Under the pieces are notes generated by a model. That model was not told the origin of the DNA and did no database searches. It was given only the letters and a program-made list of their open reading frames with translations. Shown piece by piece: positions 1-7,205 of a stretch of 64,000 nt of DNA. Made by a program: the position numbers and the translations under genes. Within the stretch, counting starts at the first letter, position 1. Every line of letters begins with the position of its first letter. The DNA comes from CAZUMJ01 sp964621605 (GTDB lineage: Bacteria > Actinomycetota > Acidimicrobiia > Acidimicrobiales > Iamiaceae), in assembly GCA_964621605.1 (NCBI GenBank), contig CAZUMJ010000011.1, forward strand, positions 1-64,000, written 5' to 3'.

Positions 1-1451
1 CGGCGGGGGTGTCGGAGGCGCACGCAGACGTCGTGCTGATCTCCGGCCACGACGGTGGCACCGGTGCCAGCCCGCTCACCTCGCTCAAGCATGCGGGCGG
101 TCCGTGGGAGCTTGGCCTTGCCGAGACGCAGCAGACGCTGCTGCTCAACCGCCTCCGCGACCGCATCGTCGTGCAGGTCGACGGGCAGCTCAAGACCGGC
201 CGTGACGTGGTCGTGGCCGCGCTGCTCGGCGCGGAGGAGTTCGGCTTCGCCACCGCCCCGCTGGTCGTGTCGGGCTGCATCATGATGCGCGTCTGCCACC
301 TCGACACCTGCCCGGTCGGCATCGCCACGCAGAACCCGGTGCTGCGCGAGCGCTACACCGGTCAGCCCGAGTTCGTCGAGAACTTCTTCACCTACATCGC
401 CACCGAGGTGCGTGAGCTGCTCGCCGAGCTCGGCTTCCGCAGCATCGAGGAGGCGGTCGGGCACGCCGAGGTGCTCGACACAGCCGCCGCGGTCGACCAC
501 TGGAAGGCCGCCGGCCTCGACCTGAGCCCCATCCTGCACGTGCCAGAGCTGGAAGCGGGCGCGGTCCGCTACCAGACGGTCACCCAAGACCATGGCCTCG
601 ACAAGGCCCTCGACAACCAACTCATCGCCGACGCGGCCCCCGCCCTCGAACGAGGCGAGAAGGTCAAGCTGGCGTATGAGATCCGCAACGTGAACCGCAC
701 GGTCGGCACCATGCTCGGCCACGAGATCACGAAGCGTTACCGGGGCGAGGGCCTTCCGGACGGCACGATCGACATCACCTTCACCGGCTCCGCAGGGCAG
801 AGCTTCGGGGCGTTCGTCCCGCACGGTGTCACCCTGCGCCTCCTCGGCGACAGCAACGACTACCTGGGCAAGGGCCTTTCCGGTGGGCGCCTCGTCGTGC
901 GGCCACCGCAGGACTCGCACGCGGCGCTCATCGCCGAAGAGAACGTCGTTGCCGGCAACGTCATCCTCTACGGCGCCACCGATGGCGAGGTGTTCCTGCG
1001 CGGCATCGTCGGGGAGCGGTTCTGCGTGCGCAACTCGGGGGCCACAGCCGTCGTCGAAGGGGTTGGCGACCACGCGTGTGAGTACATGACCGGAGGGCGC
1101 GTCGTCGTGCTCGGCCCGACCGGACGCAACTTCGCCGCCGGCATGTCGGGCGGGCTCGCCTACGTGTGGGACCCCGAGGGCAGATTCCCCAGCCTCGTGA
1201 ACCGTGAGATGGTTGACCTCGACCCGCTCGACGACCTCGACCTGTCGTGGCTTGCCGGCACGATCCTTCGGCACCAGCGCGAGACAGGCTCGACCGTTGC
1301 CGAGCGGGTGCTCGCGGACTGGACCTTCACCGCCGACCAGTTCGTGAAGGTCATGCCCCGCGACTACAAGCGGGTGCTCGCCGCAATCCGCCAAGCAGAA
1401 GAGACCGGCGCCGACATCGACCAGGCGGTCATGGCCGCCTCCGCCGGCTGA
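1..1451 (+). CDS. gltB: Glutamate synthase (NADPH) large subunit, C-terminal part
   Basis: This is the 3' part of the large (alpha) subunit of glutamate synthase, which makes two glutamates from glutamine and 2-oxoglutarate with the small subunit encoded next. The reading frame is already open at the window edge (first full codon at base 3), so the glutaminase domain and the start lie outside. What remains is the end of the FMN-binding synthase barrel, with the SGHDGGTGASP loop at about bases 39-71, and the three cysteines of the 3Fe-4S cluster in GCIMMRVCHLDTCPVG, spaced C-x5-C-x4-C. The C-terminal GXGXG beta-helix domain follows (GSAGQSFGAFVPHG, GRLVVRPP, GATDGEVFLRG). The gene stops 22 bases before gltD, so the two are surely cotranscribed. 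Identification is secure; only the truncation limits it. Confidence 0.97.
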   Translation, partial: AGVSEAHADVVLISGHDGGTGASPLTSLKHAGGPWELGLAETQQTLLLNRLRDRIVVQVDGQLKTGRDVVVAALLGAEEFGFATAPLVVSGCIMMRVCHLDTCPVGIATQNPVLRERYTGQPEFVENFFTYIATEVRELLAELGFRSIEEAVGHAEVLDTAAAVDHWKAAGLDLSPILHVPELEAGAVRYQTVTQDHGLDKALDNQLIADAAPALERGEKVKLAYEIRNVNRTVGTMLGHEITKRYRGEGLPDGTIDITFTGSAGQSFGAFVPHGVTLRLLGDSNDYLGKGLSGGRLVVRPPQDSHAALIAEENVVAGNVILYGATDGEVFLRGIVGERFCVRNSGATAVVEGVGDHACEYMTGGRVVVLGPTGRNFAAGMSGGLAYVWDPEGRFPSLVNREMVDLDPLDDLDLSWLAGTILRHQRETGSTVAERVLADWTFTADQFVKVMPRDYKRVLAAIRQAEETGADIDQAVMAASAG

Positions 1452-1473
1452 GCCGCGGACGAGGAGACACGAC

Positions 1474-2937
1474 ATGGGAGACATCCGAGGGTTCCTCAAG
1501 CACACCCGCGTCACGCCAGCGCGCCGCCCGGTGCCGGTTCGACTGAAGGACTGGAAAGAGGTCTACGAACCACTCGATGAGGAAGAGGCTCGCCGTCAAG
1601 CCAGCCGGTGCATGGACTGTGGCGTGCCGTTCTGCAACCAGGGCTGCCCCCTGGGCAACCTCATCCCCGACTGGAACGACCTCGTCTACCGCGACCAGTG
1701 GCGCGAGGCGATCGAGCGGCTGCACGCAACCAACAACTTCCCCGACTTCACAGGGCGGCTGTGCCCCGCACCGTGCGAGACGGCCTGCGTGCTAGGCATC
1801 AACCAACCCCCGGTGACCATCAAGCAGATGGAGTACGAGATCATCGAGCGGGCGTTCGCCGAGGGGTGGGTCACGCCCATCCCTCCGACCGTCCGCACCG
1901 GGCGCAAGGTGGCCATCGTGGGCTCGGGGCCCGGGGGCCTCGCGGCGGCCCAGCAGCTCACCCGTGCAGGGCACGAGGTCGTGGTGTTCGAGCGTGCCGA
2001 CCGCATCGGCGGCCTGCTGCGCTACGGCATCCCCGAGTTCAAGATGGAGAAGCGCATCATCGACCGCCGCGTCGCGCAGATGGTGGCCGAGGGCACCGAG
2101 TTCCGCACCGGCATCGACGTAGGCGTCGACGTGTCCGTCGAAGACCTGCGTCGTGACTTCGACGCCATCGTGCTCGCTGGTGGTGCAACCCAATGGCGCG
2201 ACCTGCCCATCCCGGGTCGCCAGTTGCGCGGCATCCACCAGGCGATGGAGTACCTGCCGGTCTCGAACCGGGTCCAGGAGGGCGACCTGTTCGAGCCGAC
2301 GATCACCGCTGAGGGCAAGCGGGTCGTGATCATCGGTGGCGGCGACACGGGTGCTGACTGTCTCGGCACCGCGCACCGCCAAGGTGCCGCGTCGGTGCAC
2401 CAGTTCGAGATCCTCCCGCGCCCGCCCGACGAGCGTGACGCCTCCACCCCGTGGCCCATGTGGTCGCTCATGCTGCGGACCTCATCCGCACACGAGGAGG
2501 GCGGCGAGCGCGTCTTCGCGGTCAGCACCCAGGAGTTCCTCGACGACGGGGCCGGCAACGTGGCGGGCCTCCGCGCCCATGAGGTGTCCCGCGAGCTGGT
2601 CGACGGTCGTCCCACGTTCGTGGAAGTCCCCGACTCCACCTTCGAGCTCCCGTGCGAGATCGTCTTCCTGGCCCTTGGCTTCAGCGGCCCGGAGCGTGGG
2701 CCCCTGCTCGAAGGCCTTGGCGTGGAGCTCGACGCCAAGGGCAACGTGGCACGCGACGCCCGGTGGGCGACGAACGTGCCCGGCGTGTTCGTCGCCGGCG
2801 ACATGGGGCGGGGCCAGAGCCTCATCGTGTGGGCCATCGCTGACGCGCGCTCTGCGGCCGCGTCGGTCGACGCGTACCTCCAGCAGGAGAGCGACCTCCC
2901 CGCGCCGGTGGTTCCCACCGACCAGCCGATCCACTGA
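1474..2937 (+). CDS. gltD: Glutamate synthase (NADPH) small subunit
   Basis: The small (beta) subunit passes electrons from NADPH through FAD and Fe-S clusters to GltB. The 487-residue protein has the usual size. Its N-terminal domain carries the cysteine set C46-x2-C49-x4-C54-x3-C58 and C97-x3-C101-x3-C105, which bind two 4Fe-4S clusters. The FAD-binding Rossmann motif VGSGPGGLAAA sits near residues 149-159 and the NADPH-binding motif IGGGDTGADC near 287-296. A GAGGAGA ribosome site lies 6 bases before the ATG. It follows gltB after 22 bases. A 12-bp hairpin (3078-3107) downstream probably ends the transcript. No missing residue or disruption is visible. Confidence 0.97.
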   Translation: MGDIRGFLKHTRVTPARRPVPVRLKDWKEVYEPLDEEEARRQASRCMDCGVPFCNQGCPLGNLIPDWNDLVYRDQWREAIERLHATNNFPDFTGRLCPAPCETACVLGINQPPVTIKQMEYEIIERAFAEGWVTPIPPTVRTGRKVAIVGSGPGGLAAAQQLTRAGHEVVVFERADRIGGLLRYGIPEFKMEKRIIDRRVAQMVAEGTEFRTGIDVGVDVSVEDLRRDFDAIVLAGGATQWRDLPIPGRQLRGIHQAMEYLPVSNRVQEGDLFEPTITAEGKRVVIIGGGDTGADCLGTAHRQGAASVHQFEILPRPPDERDASTPWPMWSLMLRTSSAHEEGGERVFAVSTQEFLDDGAGNVAGLRAHEVSRELVDGRPTFVEVPDSTFELPCEIVFLALGFSGPERGPLLEGLGVELDAKGNVARDARWATNVPGVFVAGDMGRGQSLIVWAIADARSAAASVDAYLQQESDLPAPVVPTDQPIH

Positions 2938-3077
2938 CGTCGTCGCTGCGGCGCTGACGCCGTGGCTGTCGCTCGCGCGGCGGGAGCACGAGCGCGCGGC
3001 GGGCGAGCACGAGGATCAGGCGGGTCGTGGTGGTGGTCTCCGGTCAGCGTCGCCCAGAGGCCACCGCCACGACGCGT

Positions 3078-3107
3078 CGAAGCCCCGGCGACGCTGCCGG
3101 GGCTTCG
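3078..3107 (+). terminator. Hairpin terminator after gltBD
   Basis: A perfect 12-bp inverted repeat, CGAAGCCCCGGC (3078-3089) and its complement (3096-3107), is separated by a 6-base loop. There is no T-run after it. It lies between two convergent genes and could serve both strands; its role is inferred from structure and position. Confidence 0.65.
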
Positions 3108-3144
3108 AGATCGTGACCTGCGCAGCGGGGACATCCCGCCCGGT

Positions 3145-3179
3145 TGGTCAGGGCTTGAACCAGGTGGTCAGGGCTTGAA
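3145..3179. repeat. 15-bp direct repeat at the end of the RDD gene
   Basis: TGGTCAGGGCTTGAA occurs at 3145-3159 and again at 3165-3179, a period of 20 bases. The second copy encodes the last residues and stop of the RDD gene on the minus strand; the first lies just downstream, so it looks like a small duplication of the gene's 3' end. Confidence 0.7.
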
Positions 3180-3752
3180 GAGGTCGGGCCCGAACGACTG
3201 CTTCGGGGCGCCGGTGACGACGACCGTCTTGATGAGCTTGTCGGCCACCGTCTGCTTCTTCGCGTCCCACAGGGGCATCAGGTAGCCGATGTAGCAGATG
3301 ATGCCGTCGACGAAGTGGGCGATGGCTCGCACGACGCCCATGCCGCCACCGATGACCTGGCCGGTCTCTTCGCTGATGACCTTCAGGCCGGTGAGCGCCT
3401 TACCGGGGGACTGCCCCTTCGCGCCGGTGAGGAAGGCGAAGTAGAGCCCGAGGAGGACATACACGGCGTAGAAGAGCAGCCCGACGATCACGCCGAGCGA
3501 GGTGCTGATCGAGCCGAGGATGAGCGTGATGATGAAGCCGACGATCCCCACGACGAAGATGCATGCCACGTCGATGAGGGTGGCCACCACCCGCTGTGCC
3601 CACTCGGCGAGCTGCGCGCCACCGGGGCCACCGGCCATGGCGGGTGACGCGGCGCCGAAGCTGGCCGGCGCGGCACCGGGCGCCGACTCAGGCGGGTACC
3701 ACTTTCCGTCCGAAGCCTGCCACCAGCCTGGACCCTGGGAGACGTCACTCAT
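3168..3752 (-). CDS. RDD family membrane protein with N-terminal GWWQASDGKWYPP motif
   Basis: A 194-residue protein of the RDD family, small polytopic inner-membrane proteins of mostly unknown function. The N-terminus holds a short tryptophan-rich motif, GWWQASDGKWYPPES, of the type attached to many actinobacterial membrane proteins (DUF2510-like), then an Ala/Gly/Pro linker. Hydrophobic segments follow at about residues 60-80 (LIDVACIFVVGIVGFIITLI), 85-110, and near the C-terminus (FVDGIICYIGYLMPLWDAKKQ). The GQSPGKALTGLKVI stretch is typical of RDD proteins. I chose the ATG at 3752 over the GTG at 3761 because AAGGAAG lies 8 bases upstream of it. The family is clear; the substrate, if it is a transporter, is unknown. 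Confidence 0.85.
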   Translation of the reverse strand: MSDVSQGPGWWQASDGKWYPPESAPGAAPASFGAASPAMAGGPGGAQLAEWAQRVVATLIDVACIFVVGIVGFIITLILGSISTSLGVIVGLLFYAVYVLLGLYFAFLTGAKGQSPGKALTGLKVISEETGQVIGGGMGVVRAIAHFVDGIICYIGYLMPLWDAKKQTVADKLIKTVVVTGAPKQSFGPDLFKP

Positions 3753-3802
3753 GACCCGCACTTCCTTTCACTGTTGGTCGTCCCTCTGGGGAGTTGCGCC
3801 CG

Positions 3803-3808
3803 AGCGTA
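3803..3808 (-). promoter_or_regulatory. Putative -10 box of the RDD gene
   Basis: TACGCT on the minus strand, about 50 bases before the ATG. It would give a 5' leader of roughly 44 bases carrying the AAGGAAG ribosome site, so this gene would be leadered. Confidence 0.4.
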
Positions 3809-3880
3809 GTAGCTGCGCGGCGCCGCGTCGGGGCTATCTCATCGTCTGACCCGATGGCCCGCAGTCGTGCGTGCGGGCTC

Positions 3881-4009
3881 TCGCCGGTAGACCGGTGTCG
3901 CAGGCGGAGCAGTCCGGCGTGTCTGATGGCTCGCGGGTAGGCCGGCGTCGCAGGCGGAACGACCCGGTGTGTGTGCTGGCTCGCGGGCAGGCCGACGCCG
4001 CAGGCGTCC
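3881..4009. repeat. 50-bp tandem repeat, about 2.6 copies
   Basis: Two full 50-bp units (3881-3930, 3931-3980) and a partial third (3981 to about 4009) share the core TCGCGGGTAGGCCGGCGTCG and a following CAGGCGG. Units 1 and 2 differ at scattered positions, so the array is old or diverging. A weaker resemblance starts near 3855. It fills the gap between the divergent RDD and hydrolase genes and ends directly before the hydrolase -10 box. A reading frame crosses it on the minus strand, but I see no sign that it is coding. Confidence 0.8.
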
Positions 4010-4015
4010 TACGCT
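4010..4015 (+). promoter_or_regulatory. -10 box of a leaderless transcript (alpha/beta hydrolase)
   Basis: TACGCT with 6 bases to the GTG at 4022, so transcription would begin at or within a base or two of the start codon. It supports the choice of GTG 4022. Confidence 0.55.
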
Positions 4016-4021
4016 GCCGCG

Positions 4022-4588
4022 GTGTCGTCGCGTCGTCCGGGTCTTGTGCTGTTCCCGGGCGCCGGCGGCGATCGCGACCACCACACCCTGCGTGTCCTCG
4101 CTGAGGACCTCGCCCCCCGTCCCGTGGCACGGGTGGACTTCACCTACCGCCGAGAGGGGCGCCGCGCGCCGGACCGTGCCCCGAAGCTCCTTGCCGACGT
4201 GCTCGAGGGGGTGTCGACCGCCCGGCGGACCCACCGCCTCGCGGCGCGAAGCGTGGTGTTGGGCGGACGCTCGATGGGTGGACGAATCTGCTCGATGGCG
4301 GTTGCCGAGGGCCTCCCCGCAGCGGGGCTGGTGTTGCTGAGCTACCCGCTCCATCCTCCGGGCCGCCCGGAGCGCCTCCGGGTCGAGCACTTCCCTGCGT
4401 TGCGCGTTCCGTGCCTGTTCGTGTCAGGCACCCGCGACCCGTTCGGGTCACCGGCGGAGTTCTTGGCCGAGACGGCGGCGATTCCCGGACCCGTCACGCA
4501 CGTGTGGCTTGACGGACAGCGCCACGACCCCAAAGGGGTGGACGAGGCGATCAGCGCCGCGGTGAAGCGATGGATCGAAGCCCTGTGA
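4022..4588 (+). CDS. Alpha/beta hydrolase (KANL3/TEX30-like)
   Basis: A 188-residue single-domain alpha/beta hydrolase. The first strand and oxyanion region read LVLFPGAGGDRDH; the nucleophile elbow is GGRSMGG (serine in GRSMG); the acid strand is VPCLFVSGTRDPFG; the last histidine is in GQRHDPKG. The small size and this motif set resemble the KANL3/TEX30 and dienelactone-hydrolase-like group, for which no firm substrate is known. An in-frame start 51 bases upstream exists, but it would run through the tandem repeat and the -10 box, so I use the GTG at 4022. It is convergent with the L,D-transpeptidase gene. The hydrolase fold is clear; the substrate is not. Confidence 0.8.
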   Translation: MSSRRPGLVLFPGAGGDRDHHTLRVLAEDLAPRPVARVDFTYRREGRRAPDRAPKLLADVLEGVSTARRTHRLAARSVVLGGRSMGGRICSMAVAEGLPAAGLVLLSYPLHPPGRPERLRVEHFPALRVPCLFVSGTRDPFGSPAEFLAETAAIPGPVTHVWLDGQRHDPKGVDEAISAAVKRWIEAL

Positions 4589-4653
4589 GGAGCGTGCTAC
4601 CGATTGGCAGGCGAGCTTGTGCGTGACCGTACGCGCCGCGCTCGAGGCTGAGC

Positions 4654-5439
4654 TCAGGCCTGGATCTCGACAGGGGTGCCGAGGGGCAGCACCTTGACGA
4701 GCTTCTCGATGTCGTCGTTGCGCAAGCGGATGCAGCCGTGGCTGACGTTCGTGCCGACCTTGTCGGGCTCGTTCGTGCCGTGGATGCCGATGACGCCCGT
4801 GCCACCCGCGAAGTTGGCGAGCTCGTCCTTCTCGCTGAAGCCCGACAAGCCGTACGCGTACGGGCCGTACGCACCGTTCGGGTCGGGCGGCTGCAGGAGC
4901 TCCTTGATGTAGAACACGCCGCCCGGCGTCGGGGTGTCTTGCGTGCCGACCCCGATCGGCAGGTCGTACACGACCTGGGTGGCGTCCTTGAGCAGCACCA
5001 GCTCGTGCGCGCCGAGCTTCACCACGACCTTGTAGGGGTTCTGTGCGAGGGTGACGCTCGCGGCCTTGACCCAGCCCGTCGAGCCGTTCGGCCTGATCGG
5101 CAAGTTCACGTTCACCCACGCGCCCTGCTGCTTCACGACGAGGAAGACCAGCGGCGCGCCGTTTTCGTTGGGGTTGCTGAGCGTGACCTTCTTCGGCGTG
5201 GTGTCGTCGGGGGCGTCGAAGACGTCCACCGTCGGGCCGACCGCGGTGGCGACGGTCGAGACGCCCGCGGGCACGGTGGTGGGCGGCGCGGCGGTGACCA
5301 CCGCGGCCGAGGTGGGCACGCTGCGATCGGGTGGCGCGAGCTTCGGGCTGGAGCTGCTGCAGCCGGCGAGCAGGCACAACGACACCACGACGAGGGCGAA
5401 CGCGCGGCGCGGTGCTGAGGAGGAGGCGATCCGGTACAT
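4654..5439 (-). CDS. L,D-transpeptidase lipoprotein (YkuD domain)
   Basis: A 261-residue exported enzyme of the YkuD family, which makes 3-3 crosslinks in peptidoglycan or attaches proteins to it. Residues 1-27 form a lipoprotein signal with lipobox LLAGC (lipid-carrying Cys27). A Ser/Pro/Thr-rich linker and an SH3-like region (about 65-135, with GAWVNVNLP and GSTGWVKAA) follow. The catalytic domain has the HGT motif at His220 and the SHGCIRLRN motif with nucleophile Cys236, so all known catalytic residues are present. A TAAGCT -10 box 9 bases before the ATG overlaps the stop codon of the upstream MFS gene, so this gene may have its own promoter as well as read-through. Confidence 0.93.
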   Translation of the reverse strand: MYRIASSSAPRRAFALVVVSLCLLAGCSSSSPKLAPPDRSVPTSAAVVTAAPPTTVPAGVSTVATAVGPTVDVFDAPDDTTPKKVTLSNPNENGAPLVFLVVKQQGAWVNVNLPIRPNGSTGWVKAASVTLAQNPYKVVVKLGAHELVLLKDATQVVYDLPIGVGTQDTPTPGGVFYIKELLQPPDPNGAYGPYAYGLSGFSEKDELANFAGGTGVIGIHGTNEPDKVGTNVSHGCIRLRNDDIEKLVKVLPLGTPVEIQA

Positions 5440-5448
5440 GAGCCCCCG

Positions 5449-5454
5449 AGCTTA
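5449..5454 (-). promoter_or_regulatory. -10 box overlapping the MFS stop codon (L,D-transpeptidase)
   Basis: TAAGCT on the minus strand, 9 bases from the ATG at 5439. Its first three bases are the TAA stop of the MFS gene. Confidence 0.45.
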
Positions 5455-7089
5455 CTGGCGCGGTACCTCGTCTTCGGGGTCTGCGCGGTTCGGGGGGTCG
5501 ACGCCGTCCGTCGGTTTCAGGTCGTCTTCGGGGTTGAGATCCTCGAGCTCGCGCCGTGCGGTCTCGGGAAAGGCTACCCAGACCAGCAGGGCGACCAGGA
5601 GCGGACCTGCGAGCACGATGGCCATCCCGTTCCCCAGGTGCCCGGTGCGGTCCGCCACGACGCCGACCACCAGAAGCCCCACGCTGCTGCCTGCGACTGC
5701 GGCGATCTGCAGGATGCCGTTTGCCTTCGCTCGAAGCCCCGTCGGGAAGAGCTCCGGCCCGTACACGCCCAGCGCCGGTACCGCGAACGCTGCCGCCTGC
5801 GTCCCGGCCATCGACCACAGCCACATCCACCAGCCGTGCGCGAAGAACTCGCACAGCGTCAGGATGGCCCCGAGGCTCGCCCCCAGCGCACCGATCAGTC
5901 GCCGACCCCGCCGGTCGGCGAGCCAGCCCCCCATGACCACGCCGATGCCGGCTGGGGTGGCCGTCAGCAGGGTGAACAGGGTGATCTGGGCGGCGCTGAA
6001 GGACCGCTCTTCGCGCAGGAACTGGTTCTGGAGCTGCGATGCCGGTGCCGCGAACACCGCCGCCAAGAACAGCACCGCGCCCAACAAGAGCAAGCGACGC
6101 CCGTGGCCGGCGATGCGCACCTTGGCGTGCGGTCGTACGAACCGGCGACTCTCCGGAAGCCGCCGTCCCACCGCCATCACCAGCGGGATCGCCAGCAGGG
6201 GAGCGAGGTAGAGCAACCGCCACGCATCTGGACCGAGGTCGGCGAGAGGGAGGAGCCACACGCACATGCCCGCGCCGAGCGCGGCGGTGAGCGTGGTGAC
6301 GCTGACCGCGAACGCTCGGCTCCCGGCCGGCATCTCCTCCGCCGCCATCACCGCGAGGAGAAGCCCGGCAACCGTCGAGAACGAGCGCGACACCGTCTGC
6401 GTGGCGCCCAGCACCACGAGGCCGGGCGCAAACGCACCCAGCGCGGCGGTGACGCACGACGCGATGATCGACCACAGCAGGACGCGGCGTCGGCCGTGAC
6501 GGTCCGCAGCAGCGACGATGACGAGCGAGGCGAGTACCCCGATGCGCACCGCGGCGAGCGTGCCGCTCTGCTCCGTGTTGGTCGAGCCGAACCGGTCGGC
6601 TGCAAAGGTGAGCGTCTGGGTGATGACCGTCCCCAGGTACCCCACCACCATCGAGAGCGTGCAGATGATCCCGAGGACGCTGGCGGAGCGCTCGTCCAGT
6701 CGCTGCGGAGGCGACCACCATGGGGGGCGTCCGGCGTTGGCGAGCATCGTGGGCAGCAGCGTGGGATCCGCGTCGACGAGCTGCGCGCTGCGGTGGCGGG
6801 CCTTCAGGTGGCGGCGGATCAGCGGGCCGAAGAGCGCGCTCCATCCCCGCGCAGCGAGCTTGAACTCCACCTCTTCGTGGACGCCCTCGATGCCCTCTGC
6901 GGTGGTCGCATCGGTGATGGTGCGCTCCCACCGGGCGAAGGGGCCATCTTCCTGCACGAAACGTCCGGGACTGGTCTCCCGCTCCGCGACGACCCCGTCG
7001 ATCGGGGTCTGCAGGTAGGCGCGTCCGACCGGCCCGAGGGCGGTCGTCATCCGAAGCGTGGTCAACGTGTCGTGCCGGAGGTGAGGCAT
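5452..7089 (-). CDS. MFS transporter with a long cytoplasmic N-terminus
   Basis: A major facilitator superfamily transporter of up to 545 residues. About 120 hydrophilic residues precede the first membrane helix (VLGIICTLSMVVGYLGTVIT), which is unusual; twelve hydrophobic helices follow. The loop between helices 2 and 3 reads AADRHGRRRVLL, and the matching loop in the second half reads GGWLADRRGRRLIG, both the MFS G-x-x-x-D-R-x-G-R-R pattern. This resembles sugar/metabolite:H+ symporters, but the substrate cannot be told. Start uncertain: none of ATG 7089, TTG 7065 or ATG 7050 has a good ribosome site. A short ORF (7062-7109) behind a -10 box ends in a TTGA overlap with TTG 7065, which favours a start there by coupling. 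The hydrophilic extension could be a regulatory domain. Confidence 0.82.
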   Translation of the reverse strand: MPHLRHDTLTTLRMTTALGPVGRAYLQTPIDGVVAERETSPGRFVQEDGPFARWERTITDATTAEGIEGVHEEVEFKLAARGWSALFGPLIRRHLKARHRSAQLVDADPTLLPTMLANAGRPPWWSPPQRLDERSASVLGIICTLSMVVGYLGTVITQTLTFAADRFGSTNTEQSGTLAAVRIGVLASLVIVAAADRHGRRRVLLWSIIASCVTAALGAFAPGLVVLGATQTVSRSFSTVAGLLLAVMAAEEMPAGSRAFAVSVTTLTAALGAGMCVWLLPLADLGPDAWRLLYLAPLLAIPLVMAVGRRLPESRRFVRPHAKVRIAGHGRRLLLLGAVLFLAAVFAAPASQLQNQFLREERSFSAAQITLFTLLTATPAGIGVVMGGWLADRRGRRLIGALGASLGAILTLCEFFAHGWWMWLWSMAGTQAAAFAVPALGVYGPELFPTGLRAKANGILQIAAVAGSSVGLLVVGVVADRTGHLGNGMAIVLAGPLLVALLVWVAFPETARRELEDLNPEDDLKPTDGVDPPNRADPEDEVPRQ

Positions 7090-7109
7090 GCGGCATGGCG
7101 ACGCGGCAT
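7062..7109 (-). CDS. Putative leaderless 15-residue upstream ORF of the MFS gene
   Basis: An ATG placed 8 bases after a TAGGCT -10 box opens a frame encoding MPRRHAACLTSGTTR. Its TGA stop (7064-7062) overlaps a TTG codon (7065-7063) that is in frame with the MFS gene. Similar arrangements precede galT and the acyltransferase gene. Translation is inferred, not shown. Confidence 0.4.
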   Translation of the reverse strand: MPRRHAACLTSGTTR

Positions 7110-7117
7110 GGCTGCGG

Positions 7118-7123
7118 AGCCTA
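7118..7123 (-). promoter_or_regulatory. -10 box before the MFS upstream ORF
   Basis: TAGGCT on the minus strand, 8 bases from the ATG at 7109. It lies in the gap between the divergent MFS and murA genes. Confidence 0.45.
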
Positions 7124-7205
7124 GGTGCCAGTGCACGGATCGGCTGAGCAGAGGGGGTCGCCGCCGGTGCTTGACTGGAGCGGTGACGGCCCGGCAGCGA
7201 CGCGC

